Assembly (NCBI RefSeq): GCF_000611645.1 | Contig: NW_014013311.1 | Location: forward strand, 1-17,328 | Length of the DNA stretch: 17,328 nt | Direction: 5' to 3' | Source: Monoraphidium neglectum | Taxonomy: Eukaryota > Chlorophyta > Chlorophyceae > Sphaeropleales > Selenastraceae | Shown here: positions 8,883 through 17,328 of the stretch, one piece after another | Position numbering within the stretch: position 1 is the first letter of the stretch | Layout: every line of letters starts with the position of its first letter | Translations under genes and position numbers: made by a program | The notes under the pieces: generated by a model | Told to the model about the DNA's origin: nothing | Seen by the model: the letters and a program-made list of their open reading frames with translations, nothing else | Databases searched by the model: none

Positions 8883-10835
8883 ATGCGGCCGCCGTTGAGT
8901 GCCAGATGCCAGCACGTTGCAGCCACCAGCGCCCACAACGCACGCGCGCAACCCCAGCAGCAACGGCGCGGGCCAAGCAAGCCCCCAGCTGCAGCCCCCA
9001 ATCATCAAACCCACTGCGCCAACTCATTGAACCCTCCGGCATCGCCCGCCCCCAATCCCAACACCATACATAAGGCGACCAGCCGCCGAGACCTGGCAGC
9101 TCTTGCCATCGGCCTCGCCCTGCTCCCACCCCTGGCGTCACCCGGCCCTGTCACTGCTGGCCTGGATGACTACAACACCACCGCGTCTCCGGTGGAGACT
9201 GTAGAGCTGCAGATGGGGGACTCGGACCAGGGGCTTGTGTTTGTGCCGAGCACCCTTGAGTTCACGGCGGGAAGGTGGGTGCGGACACTTACTAACGGGC
9301 ACCATCAAAAGTCAGGGGTGTGAAGAGGAAGGCAGCCTCCAAATTCTGACTGGTGTGCAAGACTCGTTGCTCCTGTGAGCAACATACAACTGTTGTCGGG
9401 TTGACATCAGATGTGTTTTTTTGGAGGGGGGGGGGCTGTTTCCATGGGTTTGGATGGCCAAAAGGATGTGCAGGGCTGGGCTGCGGCGTGATGCAGGCAG
9501 AGGGGCGAGAAGGCCCCAGGCCACGGCGCCCCTCCGCTCCATACAATGCAGCGACTGGCTTGCATGCACCCAGCAAGCATCGTCGCGCATAGCCCTGAAC
9601 TGCGTCCCCAGCTCCCACCCCATCGCAGTGGCGTCCCAACCAAACTCGTCCTCAGCCTGCCCCGCCGCATTATTACCTGCGCCCAACCAGCCCGCCTCCT
9701 CCCCTGCATTGCCCCCAAAAATGTAATTTTGGCTGCAGGGTGTACAAGCTTCACATGACCAACCCGTCATCACTGACACACTACTTCACAGCCCTCGAGT
9801 TTGCAAGCAAGGTAGGGGCGCTGGTTGCCTCGATTATCCACTCTGACTGAGCTTGCACGGCGGCAAGCCTCTGACGAAACCCGGTCACCCACGTGCTGCG
9901 ATTCCCTAGTGGCCGCGGCGCCCAGGTGCTCATGGGTGTTGAGCTGCATGTGCTTTGGCCGCGGCAGGGAAGAGCTGGCACGGCTACATGCAGAAATTGC
10001 CCTGTGCGGCGGGCTGCTGGGACCCATTGCATGGCTGTCAGCAGCCAAGCACCCATCCGCTTGCATTGGATCTCAGTGACCCTTAAGCCTGTGCACCCAA
10101 CACACTGGAGACACCCGCCCACAAGCCGCCCCTCCTCATTCCCTTGACTCATGTTTCGCCAGACCTACACGATCCTGGTCCTGGCCGATGGCGTGGAAGT
10201 CAAGGGAGCGGTCTCAGAGGTGGCCCTGAAGAAGGGCGCGGAGGCCACATGGTGAGAGGAATCCCAGCCGGCAGCAGGGTGCTACGAGGAGCTCGGACTT
10301 TCTCTGAGAACGTGACACTGAACCAAAACGGCAGTGTGTGCTAAGGTTTAGGGTTCAGGGTTCGACCCTGCAGCGGCGTCCTGCCGCACAAGCGGCAAGG
10401 ACAGACTGATTGATCAGGCAGCCTCGTGCTGATTCAACACAAGGGGCGGAGCACGCTGTGCGCGCCTCGTCGCGCAGGCCGCCAGGTCTTGCCAACCGGC
10501 TGTTCTGCTGTCTCGCAATACAGCTGCGTTTCGCTGGGCTGCCACACTGCAGCTGCAGCCCACGCCTGGGCCTCGCTGCACCCTGGCGCACAGCTTGGAC
10601 GGCAGCCCCTCGCTGGCCCCTCGCCTGCCCCTCGCTCCCCTCATTCAATCACGAGGGTGCCACTGACCCTTCGCCTCCCGCCTGCTCCCGTCGCAAAACC
10701 ACCAGGGTGTTCGTCCCGATCAAGCCGGGCCGCTACCCGCTGCGCTGCACGGTTAAGGGCCACACAGAGGGCGGAATGGTCGGGGAGGTCGTGGTGCGCC
10801 CCGCCCCGGGGTCCCCAGCTAAGGGGCCCAAATGA
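8883..10835 (+). CDS. Predicted thylakoid-lumen cupredoxin (type 1 copper protein) with Tat signal, 4 exons
   Basis: Small blue-copper-type protein, probably an electron carrier or copper-binding protein of the thylakoid lumen; partner unknown. Exons 8883-9274, 9739-9811, 10163-10251 and 10706-10835 join in phase to 227 residues. Residues 1-64 are Ala/Ser/Arg/Pro-rich and acid-poor, as in a chloroplast transit peptide. Then comes SRRDLAALA (67-75), a twin-arginine motif with a hydrophobic core and a VTA cleavage site at 90-92, leaving a mature protein of about 135 residues. The cupredoxin fold is indicated by LVFVPSTLEFTAGR, a THYF loop, FVPIKPGRYPLRC and GHTEGGMVGEVVV. Predicted copper ligands are His145, Cys199, His204 and Met209. 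The Cys-x4-His-x4-Met spacing differs from plastocyanin (Cys-x2-His) and matches rusticyanin-like proteins. Splice sites: donors GTGGGT, GTAGGG, GTGAGA; acceptors GCAG, CCAG, CCAG. The start is the first ATG of the frame; an extra upstream exon cannot be excluded. It is not plastocyanin by sequence or by export route. Confidence 0.82.
9426..9435. repeat. Poly-G run in cupredoxin intron 1
   Basis: A run of ten G preceded by GGA inside intron 1 (9275-9738). It is low complexity and prone to sequencing-length error, with no coding effect because it is intronic. Confidence 0.6.
10345..10370 (+). repeat. Telomere-like motif and adjacent small hairpin in cupredoxin intron 3
   Basis: GGTTTAGGGTTCAGGGTTC contains one exact plant-type telomere unit (TTTAGGG) followed by two degenerate GGGTT units. 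It runs into a perfect five-base-pair hairpin, CAGGG-TTCGA-CCCTG, at 10356-10370. Too short to be a telomere remnant with certainty; it could be chance. Confidence 0.4.
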
Positions 10836-12451
10836 AGCTGACCGGGCAAGCAGGGCGGGGCCCTCGTCAATGGGGCATGGGTGGTCTGTCTTTGATAGGG
10901 AGTCTCGGCGGCTGCGTGCGCCTTCAGCCCAGCTGACGAGGGCTTCTAGGGGGCGCTCATCCCTGCGCCTCCGCGCCGCTTCATCCGGCCGCGCGCGCGG
11001 GGGACGGGTTTTGGGGCGCAGTTGGCGGGGAACGTGTGGCCTGGCACCGAGGGTGGGTGCGCCGTGCTGCCTGCAGGAGTGCCTGCTGCAACTCAGACCA
11101 ATGCCACCCATGCTCATGTTTCGTGCAGTGCATGCATGTGCAAGTGCCACGCACAGCAGGCTGGCGCCTGCCAAGCCAACCAAGGAATGGGCTGCACCAT
11201 GGGCGCGTGCTGGTCGCATTTTTTAATGGTTGTAGTTTCACTGATCGGTTGGACAATTTCATACAGTCGATGACGGTTTGGTGGGCTGCCGGTTCCGCCT
11301 GCCAGGCATTCTTATTGCCCTGGGCGCAGCTGTGTCGGTGCGTGGTGGGGTTGGAAGCTGCTGGCACACTATGCGCTGCGAGACACAACCCACCTTCAAC
11401 CCTACTCACAGAATTCCGCGGGCCGCCTTGCATTGGCCTGCTGCAAGCTGCATTTGCCGTAGTGCATGGCATGGATGCCCAATCTAGAGTGACTCGCATG
11501 CGGGCGTGGCCGTGCGACTCCCTGCCACACCCGCGTACTAAACCCATATACACCCACTCGACAACACGGCTGCAAGCAAGCACACATCAGAAAGCTGTTT
11601 TCTTCCAGCCAAGCGCGGGTTTTGCCGCAGCCCTTGCTTCCCACTGGTCGGTTTACCTTGTAAAGCAATGCAACAGCACAATGTTGGTAAAGGTTGCAGT
11701 TATGATATTCTGATATTGACCTGTGAACGCACCAATGCCATCACTGTTGTCAGCCGCTTGAACGCCGTTGTCGGGTAGCTGCTCAGTCACACGGTGCTCG
11801 GATCTTGCGAAGAGGCACAAGCGCAACTCGAATGCTGCAAGCATGGGCTGCACAAACGTGTATGTGCAACCTTTGCATGATTCATCTGCAATACTTGCAA
11901 CGTGTGCTTTCCTGCAGCAATGGCGGCGCCGCCCTGCAAGATAGAAGGCATCCCTGGCGCTTAGTTTGAGGGCATCGATGGCTGCAATGATGCGGAGGGC
12001 GACACAGTTTTATGCACATCTACGGTGCATCAACCTTAAGGTTGCAAGCTTGCGACCAGCAGTAGCAGGGCCAAAACGCCCTGCTGTGCAGCAAACCGGC
12101 AGACGCGCGCTTTTCCAGTTACTCAGCTGCAGCACAGTGCATGTGCTTCGGCACTCGCTCGTGCGCGTGACTGCTGTGCTGCGGCCTGGGACGACCACGC
12201 CTGGCTCCACAGTCCACCCACACACGCTTGACATAACAAAGAGTTGAACAGCCCCCCGATGGGCGCCGCCAGACCTCCGTTGATCGCATAAGATGCCGCA
12301 CACCATGACACCCGCCTCTTGAGTTCCTCCTTGCACTGTACGGCAGTACTGAAGCTGCAATTGTGCATGACGACGATCATTATTTGTAACTTTCAAATCC
12401 AGCTGCAGCCTCGATGCATCACGGGTAGAGATCAATCACCGACGGCCCACG
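10836..12451. other. Spacer between cupredoxin and metalloprotease genes
   Basis: About 1.6 kb holding the cupredoxin 3' UTR and the protease promoter. A TGTAA at 11659-11663 is a candidate poly(A) signal, but it would imply a 3' UTR of over 800 bases. Open frames across this stretch (for example about 11036-11713, plus) are Cys/Arg-rich with no recognisable domain, and I treat them as noncoding. No RNA gene was found. Confidence 0.45.
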
Positions 12452-13474
12452 ATGAACCACCAATTTTTGGCCATGTGCATGGTGGTCGCCACCGCCATGC
12501 ACGTTGCCGCTGCAGACATCGACCCCGCGGTGGCAGCGGCGCTGCCCGTGCGTCCCGCAGCACTCGCTGCACTTGACGCCATGCCACTGGCCGATTTGGC
12601 TGTGAAGACGGAAAAGCTGGGCCTGACGCCAGCAAAGCTGCGGGCGTTGGTTCAGACTAGCGAGGCCGTACAATTCGACGCAGATACGGGCTCCCTTATC
12701 TACAGGTGATGGCTGCCTGCTGTGCATGTCATGCATCCACCCAGATAAAACGCAGGCCTGCATGGGCGCCTGATGATGACCACCGATGGTGCACCACCTC
12801 TGGTGCATTTCACTGCACACCAGTCCAAGCAGCACAATACCCTTGCAACCAGCGTTCCCGGCCTTGCCAGCCGCATAGCCTTTGTCTGGGATTTTGTGCT
12901 CCCCAGACACCAGATGAGGCGGCATGTGCCGGCGTTGGCCTACCTTTGACCCATCGCAAACGCCTGCGCATGCCGTCTCATCCAGCCCCGAGATGTCGAA
13001 CCCCTCGCAAGGAGGCAGCTTCCTCCCGCACGCACAACAGGCAGCGCGCACTGCGGGCCGCACATCACCCACCACGGCCAGACGCCCCACGGTTGCATGT
13101 TTCGTACCATTGCTGCGACCGCGCCCTCAATCCTCCCCCCTCCCACACACAGATGTATTTTCAGAGACTACCCGGGCAGCAGCTCCAGTTCCAAGTACGT
13201 GTCATCGTCCCCCGAAGAAGGAGTGGGAGTGACTGCTGACGCCAATCCCCTCCGCAGCCAGGCATCACTGGTGGACCCCGGGGTGGCTGACCCGGACACG
13301 TCTCAGGCGTTCAGGCTCCACAGGTACCAAGGGCGTGCGCACACCTGTTTATGGGCGCGTGACAACCCAGCCTTGAAACGCTCGAAGCAGTTCCGGAATC
13401 ACACGCCCTGCGCCAGCTGCAACCGGCGCCCATTGCGCACGACAGTACTGTCCGCATCCACAACCACACACACA

Positions 13475-13553
<79 letters not shown>

Positions 13554-16500
13554 GCATGCGTGCCCCAAACAATCAACAGCCACAATGCACAGGAGGGTGT
13601 TTTTTTCCGAATCAGGACATGACTTCTTGATAAAACATTGTGCTGATGGCATGGCCTCAGCCGCATCGACTTACCCATGCACCTCTCCCCAAATCGGCCG
13701 CAGCCGGCCTGGAGCGCCCCGGACTATTTACCTGGATTTCGATGGTCACGTCACCACAGGCACACTGTGCGTGGCCCTTTCGGACCGTGTCACCTGTTGT
13801 ACCCCTCCTGAACTTCACTATCCGCATAGTGCTACTTTTGGGCGGCCCCTTGCTCCGGCGATGTTCAATTGTGTCCCTGAACTGCGACCATGCATGCTGC
13901 CGTGATCAAGCGTTGTGAAACCCCCAATGGCCAGCCTCGTAGTTTGCAAGGCAGTGGCTGCCTGCTTGAGTTTGCGTGATTCGAAGCGCACAAGTGTGAC
14001 TGCTAGCCCCAACTTGCTTCCCCACTCACCCCGATCATCGCAGGTGGAACAGAGTCGGGTGCTCTAACGTGTCCACCCCCCAATTCTGCTTCAACACCAC
14101 AAACGGGCACCCGCCCACATTCACCACTGAACCTTTTGACCTGGACAACAACACAAAGGCGTTCAGCCCAACTGAGCTGGCTGCAGTGAGTCACCTTGCA
14201 TAACTTAGTTTGATGTGTCCATACGCCATCACCTGCATGTGGTTGCTTGAGCAATTTTGCCGGCAACATACTAGGTTGTGTCTTTCGCTCTGTACTTGTA
14301 TATATTTGTACCGCCTCTTTGTTACTGGCTTGCACCATCTATGGGCCACACACAGGATTGGGGGGCATTACTGTGCCTGTGGCCCACGCTCTGGCGGCCA
14401 ACAAGCATCACTGTGTTTGTTCCTTGACGACCCCAACAATAGCCCTGTTTTGCTTGCCGGCTGTACGCAGATTGTGGACATTTGGCTCAATGTTGCCGAA
14501 GGTGAAACGCGGGGATGTGCGCCCACTTTGCTTGTTGCCAGCAAGGCTGCAGCTGTGACGACGTTGATTGCTGGCAGGGTCGATCCATGGGTGAGGGATG
14601 GTCTTGAGATTATTTGAATGGTTTCAAAACAGCTGATTTCAAGGAAATAACTCCCGAAATGCACGATGCAGATTTTGCTCCATTCGATGTTGATGTCACC
14701 ACAGGTGCGGGTGCATGTATGCGCGCAGCTGCGGCACGGATGAGCATTGCATGTGAATATGCACGCGCATGAGGGAAGCAACGGGATGTGAAGAGGTGCG
14801 TGCGTGCATATGCATGCGCGCCTACACACACATACGGTACCCGATACTTTGCATCACAGCTGGCTAGTGGTACTAATCACCTTGTTTCAATTGTTGACTG
14901 CAGAGGAGCCGCAGTTTTCCCTGGCAAGGGGTGTTGGAATGCGTGTCGTCTTCGGCGGCAACGACCGCGAATGTGAGCTGCAGTGCAGGCTAGCCACGCA
15001 CTGCCAGTTGCAGTGCGCTACCCCATGGGCGGAAAGGGGTGGAGACCAAACAGGCGCAACAGGCCAGCCGGTTGCCTTGTCGCGCGCACTGCGTTTATCT
15101 CCGAGACAGAAGAAATCATCAGCGCATAGCTGGTCATCAGTGGACTATGGCTTGCAGGATCATGTTTCTTTGTTGCTTCTTCTTATCGTGCTCTTGACAC
15201 CCCAACCGTCTGGCATGTCTCACATCCAACCAACACATGTGTGTCAAATTCATTCGCAGGGCTCAACATTGGCAGAAATCAGGTGAGCTTACATGAGTGC
15301 ATCAAGCCGGTTCTTGACCTTAATCGCAAGCGCAATAATCAAATTACAGATTGTGCAATCAATGGACCCTTGTGGTCTGGGGCGCAAACAGAGGACAAAT
15401 TGATTCGCAGCAAGGCGCGCTATACACCAGCTGCGTCAGTGACACAGCTTGGCTAGGCGTTTCATGCTTGCGGCGTGCAGGTTTTCGTGGCCGTGGATCC
15501 CGTGGAATGTGTATGGCTTGATGGGTTTGCGTTGCCTCCATCACAACAATACTGGCCGACACCTACAATCCACCATTGCTCTGTACCGTGCCTAGACGTT
15601 GGCCGCTGGTATAGCCTTTGTTAACACGTTTGGAGATGGGTCATCGGGCGCAGGGTTCCCTTCTGGTGGCAACGAGATCGCCCCCTGGTACGCGAGCGCA
15701 CCAATGGCACACTGCCCTGCAGCTGCACTGCGCTCTGCTGCACGCACTGCACTTTGCAGCGTGCGTGTGCCCGACTTTCCCTGATGAAGTGACCGCGCAG
15801 GGGCGCTCGGCATGCATGCCCCCTCTGCCCCTGCCCCAAGTCTGCCTTGCTCTCTGTGTTTCCTGGACTTTTTTGTTCAAAACGGGTGCCAGTGCATAGT
15901 GCTGTGCCCACTAGTAGGGCACCTGGCCAGCCAGGGCCCTGCAATACGCCACGCCCTTTACGCGCGACAAACTTGCAAGACAAGATACGCACATCAGTGT
16001 AGGCGCCAGCAGGGGCCCCTCATTTTGCCCCCAAACTGCGCTTTACGCTCCACCCGCGCCCGGCTGCAGTTACATCTTCACCAAGGTCATTTTTGACGTC
16101 AAAGGTGGGGGTTGCAGGTCGTGTGTCATAGTGACAGACAGCATGCACGACCACCCGGCGCCGCCAGTCATTGTGACTGCCCTTGCTCTGGCCGAGTGCA
16201 TTCGCCCTGGTCAAAGCCACCTTTCTAGGTATATGATTGAGCCTCATGCATGCAAGCTGGGCAGATTGGCTTGCTTGTGAATATCTCACCCACTGCCTTC
16301 ATGTGTGAGCGCTGAAAAACGCCGCAAACCTGACTGCCGCTGCAAATACGCCGCAGGAATCTGGGAGGCGACATCCCATGAACTTGGGCACACCCTTGGC
16401 CTGAAGTGGGTGCTCAAAGAACTGATAGACTTGCAAGTCTTGCGATTGATCCCTTCTTCTCATCAACTCGGTCACCATGTACCGCCCTGGTCTCAATCTA

Positions 16501-17028
16501 TCTACCGCGTACGTCACGACCCCGCGTTCCTTAACTTGAATAGCTGACCACAGTTCGAACCACTGAAAGCCCGACCCCATTTTGCCGCCCTGTATGTGGG
16601 AGGGGAGACGGTGTCTACCCTCCCACCCACTGCCTGGCTAGCCTGCTTGCCCTGAGGCCTGCGTGCCAGACCCTTGCAATTTTACCGGGCCTGCATAGAT
16701 TCGCATGCATGTGTGCGTATGGGATGCAAAATTAAGGCACTTGTTCTGAATCACAAAGCAAGGTGGTGCACACGCGCGTGTGATGTGGCACCAGCTCAAC
16801 AAGTGTGCATGCGGACAACAGGCTGGAGCTCCAGCAGCCCGGGTGGATCATCATCAACAAATACATTGCCCAGTGCGCCCACTGGGCAGTTTTGTCCATG
16901 CACGCACATGCGTTCAAACCTACAAGCAACCAGCTTACACATGGCGCCTGGCCCTCCCCGCCCCTGCCTACCGCAGTCACCACGGGCGAGTGCGATCAGC
17001 CACCAATGCACGCGAGGAATACTACACA
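12452..17028 (+). CDS. Secreted metzincin-type zinc metalloprotease, 5' twelve exons, 3' end outside window
   Basis: Extracellular or vacuolar protease by prediction; substrate unknown. Exons: 12452-12705, 13153-13323, 13704-13766, 14044-14185, 14471-14501, 14672-14704, 14904-14972, 15260-15282, 15596-15687, 16070-16104, 16357-16405, 16977-17028. All join in phase to 338 residues without a stop. Residues 1-21 form a signal peptide (hydrophobic, ending VAAA). A pro-region follows, then the domain: RTIYLDFDGHVTTGTLWN (148-165), FDLDNN, IVDIWLNVAEDFAPFDVDVTTEEP, MRVVFGG, AAGIAFVNTFGDG, and the zinc site HELGHTLGLNH (312-322) with His312, His316 and His322 as zinc ligands and Glu313 as catalytic base. 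HHG then EEYYT follow; the Met-turn should be in the next, missing exon. The donor AA|GTGGGT at 16406 is chosen because it completes the third zinc His. Exon 2 could instead start at 13165, four codons shorter. Three N-glycosylation sequons (NVS, NTT, NNT) in exon 4 fit secretion. Order and motifs match bacterial secreted proteases with the same YLDFDGH block. Confidence 0.82.
13465..13551. repeat. (CA)n microsatellite in protease intron 2
   Basis: About 43 CA units with one interruption (a T at 13481), lying in intron 2 (13324-13703) about 150 bases before the exon 3 acceptor. Open frames crossing it, encoding Thr-His or Val-Cys repeats, are artefacts. Confidence 0.95.
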
Positions 17029-17296
17029 GTGAGCTTGTTATTCATCAGTCTAACAAATGAGTCAACCAACAATGTATCAACCTGCATTGGTTGATGCGTC
17101 TGTTGCAAATTCATCATGTCCATCGGGGGCGTGGCCGGTTGCCTTGCCGCCTGCTGCACTGTCCTTTGCGCTTGGCGCCAAAACAAAAAAAGGAACAGGC
17201 ACATCGGGGTGTCTTGGTGGGGGGGCGGCGAGGCGGCCTCGGCCCCCGCAAGCCAGCCCCCTCGTCCTAAATTTACGCGGGCGTTGCAGCCTGCGT

Positions 17297-17328
<32 letters not shown>
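17029..17328 (+). other. Start of protease intron 12, incomplete
   Basis: It begins with a strong GTGAGC donor after the EEYYT codons. No exon resembling the expected GHGxWxPIM Met-turn block could be found before the window end, so the intron is taken to continue past it. It holds a short A run near 17184 and a G run near 17220, with no other recognisable content. Confidence 0.55.
17299..17328. repeat. (TC)n microsatellite at window end
   Basis: Fifteen uninterrupted TC units running to the last base of the window. The true length is unknown; a contig or scaffold break here is possible. Confidence 0.9.

Noticed and set aside
10340..10375. tRNA B-box-like GGTTCGACCC
   Set aside because: The stem around the would-be seven-base T loop does not pair, and no acceptor, D or anticodon arms are found at the right distance; it forms only a small hairpin.
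11036..11713. Plus-strand 225-residue frame
   Set aside because: Composition is Cys/Arg/Trp-rich with no domain or signal, it overlaps the expected 3' UTR, and it has no supporting homology.
13311..13678. Minus-strand Cys-Val repeat frames
   Set aside because: They are translations of the CA microsatellite in protease intron 2, opposite the coding strand.
15480..15530. Possible protease exon beginning VFVAVDPVE after a GTGCAG
   Set aside because: Inserting it breaks the glycine-rich block that forms perfectly when 15282 joins 15596, and its donor is weak.
16674..17060. Plus-strand 128-residue frame at the right end
   Set aside because: It overlaps protease exon 12 in a different frame and has no recognisable domain.

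Overview
The window looks like nuclear DNA of a green alga (core chlorophyte: Trebouxiophyceae or Chlorophyceae). The reasons are GC-rich exons, very dense short GT-AG introns of about 130-570 bases with GTGAG/GTGGG/GTGCG donors and GCAG acceptors, a TGTAA-type poly(A) signal, dinucleotide microsatellites, and a thylakoid-lumen-targeted copper protein. The organism call is an inference; no marker gene settles it. Almost every uninterrupted reading frame here is only one exon or a shadow, so the genes below were assembled by hand from exon homology, splice sites and reading phase.

Layout, left to right. (1) 49-1356, minus: the 5' part of the DNA polymerase delta small subunit gene (POLD2), with four exons in the window and the rest beyond position 1. 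(2) 1357-2288: spacer with a degenerate TGTATA/ACCCC tandem repeat, a C-run/G-run inverted repeat and the likely P450 poly(A) signal. (3) 2289-7641, minus: a complete microsomal-type cytochrome P450 in 15 exons, 541 residues, with every P450 signature present. (4) 7642-8882: a 1.24-kb spacer between two divergently transcribed genes. (5) 8883-10835, plus: a four-exon gene for a predicted thylakoid-lumen cupredoxin that carries a twin-arginine signal and a complete His-Cys-His-Met copper site with rusticyanin-like spacing. (6) 10836-12451: spacer. (7) 12452-17028 and beyond, plus: the first 12 exons of a secreted metzincin-type zinc protease with a signal peptide, a YLDFDGH block and an HExGHxxGxxH zinc site. 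Its 3' end lies past the window, which stops inside a (TC)n run.

The four genes show no sign of acting in one pathway: replication, membrane oxidation, lumenal electron transfer or copper binding, and secreted proteolysis. I found no mobile element, CRISPR array, tRNA or rRNA. The most notable item is the Tat-type lumenal cupredoxin, which is not ordinary plastocyanin. Next is the metzincin with its bacterial-type sequence blocks spread over many tiny exons.
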